Source: CAYHVK01 sp964360255 (GTDB lineage: Bacteria; Bdellovibrionota; Bdellovibrionia; Bdellovibrionales; UBA1609). Taken from it: a stretch of 64,000 nt of DNA. Numbering within the stretch: the stretch's first letter is position 1; each line of letters starts with the position of its first letter. The notes under the pieces are model-generated. The model saw nothing but the letters and a program-made list of their open reading frames with translations. It was not told the origin of the DNA and ran no database searches. A program made the translations under genes and the position numbers. The stretch is taken from NCBI GenBank assembly GCA_964360255.1, contig CAYHVK010000004.1, forward strand, positions 163,891 to 227,890, in the 5' to 3' direction. Below are positions 1-8,738 of this stretch, in pieces.

Positions 1-84
1 GCTGGCCCACTCACGACTCTACAACTTGATCTGGGTATGACTGAGAGTGAATTCTTCGTCTACTGGCTCTTGAGGAGAATCTAA
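1..84 (+). CDS. C-terminal end of an upstream gene (partial)
   Basis: Frame 1 is open from the left edge and stops at TAA 82-84, giving 27 residues ending in EFFVYWLLRRI. The stop overlaps the next start by one base (TAATG), the coupling used repeatedly in this genome, which supports a real reading frame. Too short to assign a function; it could also be chance. Confidence 0.4.
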   Translation, partial: AGPLTTLQLDLGMTESEFFVYWLLRRI

Positions 85-3014
85 TGAGAAAGTTTATTCG
101 CCAGCTGAGTCAGTTTAGCTTAACCGCCTCATTACTTGCTTCTTTAACGACAGCTTCGGCGCAGCCTGGTGCTGACCCCTACTCTCGCTATCAGTGGGGC
201 CTCGTCAACGATGGCTCTACTTTTGAAGAAGAAATTACGGATATCGTTTCAATTCAGCGCAAAGGCATGGCGGGCTACGATATTGGCTACAAAGCTGTTC
301 AAGCTCTTGAAGCCAAATTAAAAAAGACTCCAGTGGTAGCTGTTTTTGATTTTGGCGTTGATTACGAACATAAAGATCTCGTTGATCAAATCTATAAAAA
401 CGAGGCCGAATGTGTAAACGGTAAAATTGCAATCGGTGAAGCAAAAGAAGATAAAGATGGTAATGGCTATAAAGGCGATTGCATGGGCATTAACTTGACC
501 ACGCGCAATCCCCTTTTCAAAAACCGCCCTTCTGATGATAACGGTCACGGTACACACGTGGCTGGTATTATCGCCGCCACTCGCAATAACGGCCTTGGTA
601 TTGCGGGCGTAAGCTCACGAATCAAAATCTTACCTATTAAAGTACTCTCAAGCGAAAAAGAAGCTCCAGCAAGAGGCGAAGCGGTAAAAATGACTTCAGA
701 CTTAGTTGCTGAAGGTATTATGTACGCAATTAAACGTAAAGTTGATGTAATCAATATGAGCATGGGCTGGCCCATTTCTCAGAACACTGAACTTGTACAA
801 ACAGCGATTCGCGCAGCTCTCGAGCAAGGCATTGTGGTTGTAGCCGCTGCTGGTAACAACAACAGCTCTTCACCAATCTACCCGTGCGCACAACAAGGTG
901 TTCTCTGCGTTGGCTCAATGGATCCAGATGGTCAGCTTAGCGGCTACTCAAACTTCGGTGGTTATATTGATATTCTAGCTCCAGGTAGCAAGATTTTAAG
1001 TACATTCCCTGCGACACTCACTCCGTCATTCTTCTCGGCGCAAGGTTATGAATATAAAAGTGGTACATCACAAGCGGCTCCGTTCGTAGCGGCAGCAGCA
1101 GCCCTTATTAAAGGAGCATTACCATCAGCAACTCCCGCTGAAGTTCGTAATCGTCTTCTCGACGCTACTCAGCCTTCACTCGAAAAAAATAAATTCGTGA
1201 GTGGCGGTTTCGTTAAGCTTGATCTCATTGTTCAGAATTTAAATAAAGGTGTTACGGCGCCGGCTCGCCCAGTTTTTAAAGGCAAAGATTATGTTACAGT
1301 TGATGGCGCTTCACTTCGTATCGACTACCGCATTCCAATTGACGGAACAGCTGTGGCTGGCCCGGTTCAGTTTCAATCTTTGAATCCTGATATTCGTGTG
1401 ATTTCAGCTCAGAAAAGCGCCAAAGAAATTCGTGTGGTAGCGCAAGCGGCTTCACGTCGCGCTCACTCAGACTGGAAATTTAAACTCACTTTCAATGGTC
1501 AGTCGTACACGCACCAAATTCCACTCGCGATGAATCGTAATCGCTCTGGTAAAATGCAAGTGGCGTTACCAGCGGGCGTGAAGGCTTCGACGTTCCAATC
1601 GATTACGTCTTATGATCCGAAATTAGAACTCACAAGCCCGACGCAAGATTATTACTCAACTGTTCAGACTAAAGATGGCGCTCAAGTGACTTTCTGGCAG
1701 TTAGCTTTGCCCAATGGCTTTACGAAACTTTTCACTAAAGTGATCGGCAATTCACGTCAGATCATGCGTATTTTCAGAGTTGATTTGAATGCTGATAAGA
1801 AACTTGATTACCTTGTCTATACTTATACAAAGGGTGCAGACGAGAAAACAGGCGAAGAAGTTTACAAAGAGTTCTCGGCTTATTACTTAGCCAGCAACGG
1901 CGCCGGTTTATTTACGGCTGATGGCTACATCACTCCGACAGATAAAGAGCCACGCTTTGCTTTCACAGCTCTTCAAGATATTTACCGCACAGCCTTTATT
2001 AAATTCACTTTAGCGAGCGGCAAAAAAATTATGGTGCCGAGCTTAGTGCAAAATGGCTTTATGCCAGATTTAGATGCGAGCCGTGAAGATCGCAGAAAGC
2101 CTTCGATCAAAACGCACATCTATTACTTACAACCTGTTGAATCAGCCAGCGGTCTTCAGTTCACAACTCGCGTAGCTGACTCTGCAACTGTGCAAGAAGA
2201 TATTCGTGCGAAGCTGAATCTTTCGTACTACGAAAAAGTCGATCCGATCTTTACGAACTTTGACCCGAGCAACCGTAACGACGGTCGCTACATCGTGTTC
2301 ACGGGTCAAGGTGGTCGCAATCAGTTAGTAGAGGCCACTCTTGGTGATAACGCCGCAGTTTCTTGGAAAGTCGTGGGAAGTCAGTACCATAACTACACTG
2401 AAGCGGGACAATTCCCTGTGTGGAAGATTCAAAGCTCAAACGGCTTTAGCGATATGAACAATCGCACAGCGACTTTAAACGTCATCGATTCTCAGCGTAT
2501 TGAGAGCGGACTCTGGAATGAAGCAACCCAAGGTTTTGATACTCTTTTCAGATTCACTCACCCTGATCGCACAGAGTCTTTTGTTAGACCGATTCAGTTC
2601 TTTGAACACAATGGTCTTTACAAATTTATTTTTGAAACAAGCACTGAGCTCGGTTACATGATCACGAACGGAAAAGGTGCTCCCCGCTTCTTCACAACGC
2701 CAATCAACCGCGTCACATTCTTCGGTGATGTGTTCTCGCAAGTGGCCTTCCCGGTACAAGTTCAGACTTCAGCGGGCGCGGCTCCTGGTTTATATATTGA
2801 TAACTCTTCTATCTCAGCGAGCACGACTCGCACTTGGCTTCTCAGCGATTCAGGACCAATTGCTCCAGTTGATTTGACTCTTGAGATTCCGAAGAACTGC
2901 AGAACTTTAAACCCGGTGAATATTCCTGGTAAAGGTTTATACTACCGCGTGACTTGCGCTGGTGCGGGCAGCGAGAGTTTAGAACTATTACCGATTCAAA
3001 CAGAGGCGCGCTAA
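84..3014 (+). CDS. Secreted S8 (subtilisin-like) serine protease with large C-terminal region
   Basis: 976 residues. A signal peptide (about 1-26, ending ASA-QP) is followed by a subtilase domain to about residue 390. The catalytic triad is visible: Asp89 in VAVFDFGVDYEHKDL (the residue after Asp is Phe rather than Ser/Thr), His155 in NGHGTHVAG and Ser329 in GTSQAAP, with the oxyanion Asn258 in AAAGNNN. The remaining ~580 residues match no family I recognise; a calcium-binding-like DLNADKKLD motif near residue 570 resembles FG-GAP/VCBS-type loops. AGGAGA lies just before the ATG. Probably exported and active on proteins outside the cell or in prey. A second, lipoprotein-type subtilase lies at 51712. 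Substrate unknown. Confidence 0.9.
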   Translation: MRKFIRQLSQFSLTASLLASLTTASAQPGADPYSRYQWGLVNDGSTFEEEITDIVSIQRKGMAGYDIGYKAVQALEAKLKKTPVVAVFDFGVDYEHKDLVDQIYKNEAECVNGKIAIGEAKEDKDGNGYKGDCMGINLTTRNPLFKNRPSDDNGHGTHVAGIIAATRNNGLGIAGVSSRIKILPIKVLSSEKEAPARGEAVKMTSDLVAEGIMYAIKRKVDVINMSMGWPISQNTELVQTAIRAALEQGIVVVAAAGNNNSSSPIYPCAQQGVLCVGSMDPDGQLSGYSNFGGYIDILAPGSKILSTFPATLTPSFFSAQGYEYKSGTSQAAPFVAAAAALIKGALPSATPAEVRNRLLDATQPSLEKNKFVSGGFVKLDLIVQNLNKGVTAPARPVFKGKDYVTVDGASLRIDYRIPIDGTAVAGPVQFQSLNPDIRVISAQKSAKEIRVVAQAASRRAHSDWKFKLTFNGQSYTHQIPLAMNRNRSGKMQVALPAGVKASTFQSITSYDPKLELTSPTQDYYSTVQTKDGAQVTFWQLALPNGFTKLFTKVIGNSRQIMRIFRVDLNADKKLDYLVYTYTKGADEKTGEEVYKEFSAYYLASNGAGLFTADGYITPTDKEPRFAFTALQDIYRTAFIKFTLASGKKIMVPSLVQNGFMPDLDASREDRRKPSIKTHIYYLQPVESASGLQFTTRVADSATVQEDIRAKLNLSYYEKVDPIFTNFDPSNRNDGRYIVFTGQGGRNQLVEATLGDNAAVSWKVVGSQYHNYTEAGQFPVWKIQSSNGFSDMNNRTATLNVIDSQRIESGLWNEATQGFDTLFRFTHPDRTESFVRPIQFFEHNGLYKFIFETSTELGYMITNGKGAPRFFTTPINRVTFFGDVFSQVAFPVQVQTSAGAAPGLYIDNSSISASTTRTWLLSDSGPIAPVDLTLEIPKNCRTLNPVNIPGKGLYYRVTCAGAGSESLELLPIQTEAR

Positions 3015-3017
3015 GCC

Positions 3018-3254
3018 ATGAAATCTTTAGACCTTCATGGTTATACAAAAGACGATGCGATCGATGCTATTGATCGCTTTCTCTACGAGTTTGGCTCGAG
3101 TAAAGAGAAACGTGCGAAGATCGTAACTGGTAAAGGCACTGGTGCTATTCAAAAAGTGACGACGGATTATTTGCGTAAAGCTGGATATCATTTCTCTTAT
3201 GAGAAGCTGTCGAATGGGAAAGATAATACCGGCGTTTTAATCGTGTTCGGATAA
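3018..3254 (+). CDS. Stand-alone Smr domain protein
   Basis: 78 residues, essentially one Smr domain. It carries the N-terminal LDLHGY motif (residues 4-9) and the central TGKGTG loop (about 38-43), the two signatures of the MutS2 C-terminal Smr domain. Stand-alone Smr proteins are nucleic-acid-binding or nicking enzymes implicated in DNA/RNA repair and ribosome rescue; the exact role of such minimal forms is unsettled. It starts three bases after the upstream stop, so it is probably co-transcribed with the protease, although no functional link is evident. Confidence 0.85.
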   Translation: MKSLDLHGYTKDDAIDAIDRFLYEFGSSKEKRAKIVTGKGTGAIQKVTTDYLRKAGYHFSYEKLSNGKDNTGVLIVFG

Positions 3255-3401
3255 ACCCAAATAAATCAAAATATCCGTTAAGATTTTAAAATAACTGAGT
3301 CACGACCTTGGTCGCATCTTTAGACAATTGAAAACACTTTGATTTCTCATTAATCAATTCAATGTTTCAAACCTCTCAAGCATTCATATACTACTCACAG
3401 T

Positions 3402-4082
3402 ATGAAAACATTAAATGATGCCTTTAGAATTTTAAATCAACAGGGTAGCGCATTAATACAAGTTATGGTGGCAGCAGGAATATTAGTTACGGTCATGAGC
3501 GCCGCTATGACTTTTTTTTCGAATCAGACCAAATCCAACAATTTTCTTGAATTCCAATCTAAGAGAGCCCAACTTCGACTCACGATTTTAGGACAATTTT
3601 TAAATAATCCTGATAATTGCCGATGTCTTTTTCAAGGTGCAAGTGCTTTTGCTACACCGGGCCCCTCTACCTTAACCGGTGTCGCCCCAATTAAAATTGG
3701 AAGATATAATATTATAACACCCGGAGTCTGCCCCGGAACTTTACCGCCGGCTCCTTGGATAGATAGCACGCCTATCGACGGCATGATCGCCACTAGCATC
3801 CAACTCAATAATATTGTTAATATTGGCGGCAATTATTCTGGTGATTTGCAGATTGATCTTCAAAGCACAAAAGATGTACTAGGACCCAAAGATTTACCAT
3901 TAAAAATCCCAGTGGCTATTGCGACGACTCCCGCTGGCGCCGGGTTAGTTTCTTTTGTTTCCTGTTCTACATCTTCGAGCTCTGCCTCTCCCGCGCTCGG
4001 ACTCTGCCCTGCCACATTAGTCTCTGTCGGATATGATCCCATAACCGGAGCCTTGGTATGCCAACCACCCATGTATCAGTAA
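3402..4082 (+). CDS. Type IV pilin-like (pseudopilin) protein
   Basis: 226 residues. The N-terminus has a prepilin peptidase-like site: a short polar leader ending in Gly (QQG-SALIQVMVAAGI), then a ~20-residue hydrophobic helix. Position +5 after the Gly is Gln rather than the usual Glu, so it may be a minor or atypical pseudopilin. The rest is a Ser/Ala/Pro-rich globular region with four Cys. It overlaps the next gene by 25 bp, suggesting a two-gene unit. Pseudopilins build type IV pilus or type II secretion fibres; no other pilus gene is in the window, so the system it serves cannot be read from context. Confidence 0.65.
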   Translation: MKTLNDAFRILNQQGSALIQVMVAAGILVTVMSAAMTFFSNQTKSNNFLEFQSKRAQLRLTILGQFLNNPDNCRCLFQGASAFATPGPSTLTGVAPIKIGRYNIITPGVCPGTLPPAPWIDSTPIDGMIATSIQLNNIVNIGGNYSGDLQIDLQSTKDVLGPKDLPLKIPVAIATTPAGAGLVSFVSCSTSSSSASPALGLCPATLVSVGYDPITGALVCQPPMYQ

Positions 4083-4966
4083 TACGCCTCATATTTTTCT
4101 TCGTCGCTTTCGTCGTTGGAGTTTCTAGCCGCGCGCAAATCTCATATGGAGTTTCTATACGAGCATCTGACGTCACATCCATTAGAACATCCGTTAACGT
4201 CAAACGCGCCAGCTGCGGCTTGGGTGCCCAAACTTGGACAGATGATCCTTTGCTGGCCGGAACCCCGATTAGCAATATACATCTCAATGAATTAAGATCT
4301 GCCGTCAGTGCCGTCTATTTATCGCAGTTATTACCTGCGCCGACCTTTACTGATTCTACAATTTTGGCAGGTTCAGTGATCAAAGCTATTCACTTTCAAG
4401 AGTTAAATACGTTTATCACCACTGTCGCCTGTGCCCCGACGATCAATGGACTCTGCGGCGCTGCCAATCTAGGAACATACGCCAATGCGGCTGCAGCAAA
4501 TGCGACCGGACTTTGTCTCGCAGGAACTGCTGCGCCCGCAGCACTTATTGATCCAGGTCCTTGGAGTTGGGCCTGCAATGGCTCCGGGCCTGGCTACACC
4601 AGTGCAGCCTGCTCAGCCACTCAATCGGTTGTTTGTCCTGCCGGAACCTCAGCTACGGGCTTAGGCGCAATCGCAGCACCAGGATGTCGCTGCCCATCTT
4701 TATGGATGAATCATTGGGATGGAACCGCTTGCTATGGAGTATGTCCATCGGGTTGTTATCCTGCAGGTTATAGCGGCGCAGGCTTTGCGACCGGTCCGGT
4801 TACCTTAACTTGGCAGACTACAAAATATCCAAATTTTTCCGCTGCAGATAGCGGCTTTAACTGCGGAGCCGCAAGTCACAATTGCATGTCTTGTTATCAT
4901 GCTCCACTTACAGCGGTCGTATGGATTAGAGGTATCCGCGGAGGGCCAAGTTACTTCTGTCCGTGA
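4058..4966 (+). CDS. Secreted cysteine-rich protein, function unknown
   Basis: 302 residues. GGAG stands seven bases before the ATG, and the start lies inside the upstream pseudopilin gene in another frame. A signal peptide (about 1-27, ending SRA-QI) is followed by a region with two similar helical segments (HLNELRSAVSAVY and HFQELNTFITTV), then a Cys/Gly/Ala-rich half with many cysteines, including a GPWSWACNGSGPGYTSAAC segment of a kind seen in other secreted bacterial proteins. Likely disulfide-bonded and surface or periplasmic. The coupling to a pseudopilin suggests a cap or tip component, but that is inference. Confidence 0.6.
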   Translation: MPTTHVSVIRLIFFFVAFVVGVSSRAQISYGVSIRASDVTSIRTSVNVKRASCGLGAQTWTDDPLLAGTPISNIHLNELRSAVSAVYLSQLLPAPTFTDSTILAGSVIKAIHFQELNTFITTVACAPTINGLCGAANLGTYANAAAANATGLCLAGTAAPAALIDPGPWSWACNGSGPGYTSAACSATQSVVCPAGTSATGLGAIAAPGCRCPSLWMNHWDGTACYGVCPSGCYPAGYSGAGFATGPVTLTWQTTKYPNFSAADSGFNCGAASHNCMSCYHAPLTAVVWIRGIRGGPSYFCP

Positions 4967-4981
4967 TACAAAAGCAAAATT

Positions 4982-5659
4982 CTAGCGATAAAAACCATTG
5001 GGTAAAAATGTTTTTTTATCGTAAAGAATTTTGAAAAGTTCTTTGTTTTTCTCTCTGAATTCACGGGGCGCACTTAGAAATATAATAAACTGCCGCAGAG
5101 CCTTATTATGATTTTCTTTGCTGAAAATCACATGAAAGGCTTCATGTAGAATCAAGGCGCTGATGTCATTGTTTGGAAATTCAGAAAAAACCGATTCATA
5201 AAATACAATTCTCGGCTTTAACTGCGTGCGGCTTTGAAAGTAAGCAGCTTGAAATATTGAGCAGCCTTTAGGAAGGCGCACATCCAATGGACCCACATCA
5301 TTGATCAGCTTCAGTTTACGATGCGAAATCCAAGCCATGTTCGCTTTGATATGCGAGGCGATGTGTAGCGCCAAGCGGAATCCTTCTTCTACTTGTACGT
5401 TAGGGCCATAGGCCCCTTGAAAGCGTTTTCTAGCAATGTGAATCGCAGTTTTTACGTTGTTAAGAATGTCCTGATAAAATTTGGCGCCGAAACTTGGCTC
5501 GAATCCATAGGCGTTACGAGCCTCATAAAACTCAAGGAGATGCTTGCCATCGCAGTCAATTCCCTGGCCACCATCACCGACGGTTGAGGCGCCACCCTCA
5601 CCGGCAAAACAAAAAACCGGAAACAAAAATAGGAGCAGTAATGCTTTAAATATATTCAT
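4982..5659 (-). CDS. Secreted HExxH-motif protein (putative metalloprotease-like)
   Basis: 225 residues with a signal peptide (cut near FA-GE), a Gly-rich segment (GDGGQGIDC) and, near residue 168, LILHEAFHVIF, a match to the zinc-metallopeptidase HExxH signature. The gene overlaps the upstream TIGR02147 gene by four bases (ATGA). It shares its plan (signal peptide, Gly-rich stretch, Cys, LL-x-x-Y/E segment, late HE motif) with the protein at 17228, also beside a TIGR02147 gene, so the two look paralogous. Catalytic activity is not proven: a third zinc ligand cannot be identified by eye. Confidence 0.6.
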   Translation of the reverse strand: MNIFKALLLLFLFPVFCFAGEGGASTVGDGGQGIDCDGKHLLEFYEARNAYGFEPSFGAKFYQDILNNVKTAIHIARKRFQGAYGPNVQVEEGFRLALHIASHIKANMAWISHRKLKLINDVGPLDVRLPKGCSIFQAAYFQSRTQLKPRIVFYESVFSEFPNNDISALILHEAFHVIFSKENHNKALRQFIIFLSAPREFREKNKELFKILYDKKTFLPNGFYR

Positions 5660-6507
5660 AGACCCTCAGTTGTATCAAGACGGAAAAGTTGAAGTGCAAA
5701 ACTATAAACTTGTTCAGCGCTATCAGTGACGGAAAATTTCTTTAAGAAATTTTCATTAAAACGCTCGAGTTCTTGGCGAACGTCTTCTATTTGATCTGCA
5801 CGAACGCCAAAAACGCTCGACAAATACTTACGGGCCTTTATGGGCTGAGTATCGATGGCTGCATAAGCTTTATTCAAATAGGCTTTATGGTAAGCTCGAA
5901 TTTTTTCTGAGGGAAGAGGGCTTTCGAATTTCAGATTCGGAGCCGATTTTTCAAACCGACCGGAAGGAGTCTGTCGAAGAAACCCCATTTTCACGACATC
6001 CTCAGTGGCCCACAATATTTCGCTTTCAGAAACTCCAATTATTTTTGCGATCTCAGCTGACGATTTGGCCATCTTGGCGGTCAAGAGTTCGATTAACAAA
6101 AGAAAATACCACTCCTTACAAACTGCCGGATCTTTACTTTTTTGCGTCACGAACTGGTTTTTCTCTGAAAAATTCTTCAAAAAAGTTTTCGCTTTTTTTC
6201 TAGTCTTTAGACTTCGATCATATTTGGCTTGCACAAGGTTCATGTAGTATTCTTTTTCTGAAACTGTAAAAGACAAATTTTTGACGATTCGAGCCGCTAA
6301 GCTTGTCGAGATGGCCGCATTATTTTTCAGTATTTCGACTAACTTTGACGGACTGACTCCAAGATCTCGTGCAAAAGCTCGGACAGAGTAGGCAGAATTG
6401 CTTTTTTTGCGGATCTCAAATTCGCCTTTTAAGACAGACTGATAATCACGACAGCTATATACAAAAGACATAAGAGCACATGTATAGTCCGACCCAAATC
6501 GTGTCAA
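5656..6507 (-). CDS. TIGR02147 family protein
   Basis: About 283 residues. The order of segments fits TIGR02147: an N-terminal YSCRDYQSVLK box, a segment resembling a small helix-turn-helix (ARDLGVSPSKLVEIL), a middle winged-helix-like region (IAKIIGVSESEILWATEDVVKMGFL) and an alpha-helical C-terminus. The family is abundant in Bdellovibrio and Fibrobacter; members are thought to be DNA-binding regulators, but function is not established. Start choice: TTG at 6507 has GAGGG seven bases upstream, while the ATG at 6471 would match the usual family N-terminus but has no clear ribosome site. It is the first gene of a pair with the HExxH protein. Confidence 0.75.
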   Translation of the reverse strand: MTRFGSDYTCALMSFVYSCRDYQSVLKGEFEIRKKSNSAYSVRAFARDLGVSPSKLVEILKNNAAISTSLAARIVKNLSFTVSEKEYYMNLVQAKYDRSLKTRKKAKTFLKNFSEKNQFVTQKSKDPAVCKEWYFLLLIELLTAKMAKSSAEIAKIIGVSESEILWATEDVVKMGFLRQTPSGRFEKSAPNLKFESPLPSEKIRAYHKAYLNKAYAAIDTQPIKARKYLSSVFGVRADQIEDVRQELERFNENFLKKFSVTDSAEQVYSFALQLFRLDTTEGL

Positions 6508-6564
6508 GATATGGCCCTCAAAAGTAAGTAGTTCAAATGCAAGTAACGAATGGCAGCATCAGAA

Positions 6565-7002
6565 CTATTCCTCAAGACACTCAGGCTTAATTTTACTCTT
6601 TAAATCCTGAAGAGCACCATAAGTAATAGTGTAACCATCGTAAGCTTGTTTATTACGTAGATTCTGTTCTTCAACCAAAAGCTTAACTTGATGAATACCA
6701 GTTTTCGTATCGGCGGCCACTTGATCAATTTTAGCATCTACCTGCTTTATTTTCGCTTCCACTTGTTCGAAACGCGCATCTACTTGATCAAAGCGCGCCT
6801 CCATCTGTTCGAAACGTGCATCCATTTGTTCAAAACGTGCGTCTACTTGTTCAAAACGCTTATCAATAGCAGCAAATTGGCTCATCATTTCAGCGCGAAA
6901 CTCGCGCATGAACGCAAGCGTAACTGGAGCTTCAGCTTCTTTTTTTAATTCAGCGGCCTTTTTCTTCATTTTGTATTCAGATAGCAAAATCGGTGCTGCC
7001 AT
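6565..7002 (-). CDS. Coiled-coil protein with heptad tandem repeats (long paralog)
   Basis: 145 residues. The centre (about 45-95) is seven consecutive heptads of the type xRFEQVDA / AKIDQVA, encoded by recognisable 21-bp DNA repeats, so a continuous coiled coil is expected. The flanks (MAAPILLSEYKMKKK at the N-end, KIKPECLE at the C-end) are almost identical to the 124-residue paralog at 54949-55323, which has fewer heptads. No signal peptide or membrane helix. Its own promoter-like box is conserved with the paralog. Function unknown; the repeat-number difference suggests slippage-driven length variation. Confidence 0.7.
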   Translation of the reverse strand: MAAPILLSEYKMKKKAAELKKEAEAPVTLAFMREFRAEMMSQFAAIDKRFEQVDARFEQMDARFEQMEARFDQVDARFEQVEAKIKQVDAKIDQVAADTKTGIHQVKLLVEEQNLRNKQAYDGYTITYGALQDLKSKIKPECLEE

Positions 7003-7030
7003 TTAACCCCCATTAATTTCGAGACAAGCG

Positions 7031-7059
7031 TACGTACCGGACACTTTAATATCGGACAA
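7031..7059 (-). promoter_or_regulatory. Promoter-like box shared with the paralog at 55.35 kb
   Basis: Read on the minus strand: TTGTCC, a 17-base spacer, then TACGTA, a sigma70-like arrangement, followed by the start codon about 30 bases on. The same arrangement with the same spacing stands before the paralog (55352-55380), and the surrounding ~75 bp is also conserved. Confidence 0.5.
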
Positions 7060-7073
7060 TTTGAAATCCGGAC

Positions 7074-8702
7074 TTAATGCCCAGCCAAACTACCCTTCTT
7101 CTCTAAGTAATAATCCCAAGTGCCCTCATAGATATTGAGATGACTCTTATCCACTTCAAACACTTTCGTTGTGATCTCACGCAAGAAGTGACGATCATGG
7201 GATACGATCATAACCGTACCCGGGAATTGCTTAATAGCATCGAGAAGTAATTCACGAGAGGCGATATCCAAGTGATTCGTGGGCTCATCGAGTACTAAGA
7301 AGTTCACTGGTTTTGCTAAAATGCAGGCCAGAACAACTCGGCTTTTCTCGCCGCCCGATAAAACTGAAATCTTTTTCTCAACTTCATCACCAGAGAATAA
7401 GAATGCGCCCAATAAGCTGCGGATAGTTCCGTTTGAGGCCTGCGGGATACGCGACTCGACCTCTTGCAGAACTGTATTTTTCGGGTCTAATACATCTAAA
7501 GAGTTCTGACTGAAATAGCCAACGTCAATGCTGGCTCCGATAGTTGCTGAACCAACAGTTGGTGTTGTTTGCTTCGTAATAATCTTGAGGAGCGTAGACT
7601 TACCGGCTCCGTTCACACCCACAACCGCAATGCGATCTAAACGTTTAACAAGAGCGTTAGCACCAGCAAAGACAGTCTTCTCTTTACCTTCATCGCTCTT
7701 ATAAACTTTGCTGAGGTTTTCAATTTTGACCACTTCGTCACCACCGCGTGGTGGCTCGGGCCAAACAAAAGCGATTGTCTTTTCATCTGGTGGAATTTCA
7801 ATACGATCAATTTTTTCTAATTTCTTAACTCGCGATTGCACTTGCGCCGCATGAGAAGCACGAGCCGCGAAGCGAGCGATAAACTCTTCTTCTTTGGCGA
7901 GCATATCTTCTTGGCGTTTCGCCGCTGCAATCAACTGATCTTTACGAATGATTTTCTCACGCTCGTAGAAATCGTAATTACCGCCATACACCGTGATTGT
8001 TTTATTCGCCACTTCAACAATTTTGCTCACAATACGATTCATAAAATCGCGATCATGGCTTGTCATAAGAAGGGAGCCTTTATAGTTCACAATCCAGCTC
8101 TCAAGCCAAACGATAGACTCTAAATCTAAGTGGTTCGTCGGCTCATCCATTAATAAAACATCAGGCTGAATCGCAAGAATCTTCGCAAGAGCAATACGCA
8201 TCTTCCAACCACCAGAGAAACTCTCAGTCATACGATGCTGCTCATCTGGAGCAATACCAAGACCGGTTAAGATCTCAGCCACACGTGAGTCGACGTCATA
8301 GCCGCCGATCTCTTCAAACTTCGCTTGAAGCTCGCCGTATTTCTCAAGAACCTTTGTCATTTGTTCTTCAGACAAATCTTCGCTGAGCTTAAGCTCAAGT
8401 TCAGAAAGCTGAGTCTTCGTGTGCAAATAACTTGGGATCGCCGACTTCACTTCATCAAGAACGCTGCGGCCTTTCATCTCTTCAATATTCTGAGAGAAGT
8501 AACCGACGCGTAATTTATCGGGACAAGTGATGGTGCCCTCATCAGGACGCTCTTCACCTGCAATAAGACGGAAAATAGTAGTTTTACCGGCACCATTGGG
8601 GCCGACTAAACCGATCTTTTCGCCGGGATTAATTTGAAATGAACCATTACGGTAAAGAGTTTTATTACCGTAATTTTTTGTAACGCCTGAAAAATGAACC
8701 AT
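7074..8702 (-). CDS. ABC-F family ATPase
   Basis: 542 residues with two ABC ATPase halves and no membrane segment, the hallmark of the ABC-F family (EttA, Uup, YbiT, YheS). First half: Walker A GPNGAGKT near residue 34, signature FSGGWKMR, Walker B MDEPTNHLDLES. Second half: Walker A GVNGAGKS, signature LSGGEKSR, Walker B DEPTNHLDIAS. A charged linker helix with lysines and glutamates joins them. ABC-F proteins act on ribosomes, resolving stalled translation or giving antibiotic protection; which subfamily this belongs to is not decidable by eye. Length is normal. Confidence 0.92.
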   Translation of the reverse strand: MVHFSGVTKNYGNKTLYRNGSFQINPGEKIGLVGPNGAGKTTIFRLIAGEERPDEGTITCPDKLRVGYFSQNIEEMKGRSVLDEVKSAIPSYLHTKTQLSELELKLSEDLSEEQMTKVLEKYGELQAKFEEIGGYDVDSRVAEILTGLGIAPDEQHRMTESFSGGWKMRIALAKILAIQPDVLLMDEPTNHLDLESIVWLESWIVNYKGSLLMTSHDRDFMNRIVSKIVEVANKTITVYGGNYDFYEREKIIRKDQLIAAAKRQEDMLAKEEEFIARFAARASHAAQVQSRVKKLEKIDRIEIPPDEKTIAFVWPEPPRGGDEVVKIENLSKVYKSDEGKEKTVFAGANALVKRLDRIAVVGVNGAGKSTLLKIITKQTTPTVGSATIGASIDVGYFSQNSLDVLDPKNTVLQEVESRIPQASNGTIRSLLGAFLFSGDEVEKKISVLSGGEKSRVVLACILAKPVNFLVLDEPTNHLDIASRELLLDAIKQFPGTVMIVSHDRHFLREITTKVFEVDKSHLNIYEGTWDYYLEKKGSLAGH

Positions 8703-8738
8703 TGGCCTCGCCCTGAATTATATGCTGCTAATTACTAA

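Noticed and set aside
6730..6880. Regular short repeats as a CRISPR array
   Set aside because: The 21-bp repeats are contiguous, in frame and encode coiled-coil heptads; there are no spacers and no cas genes.
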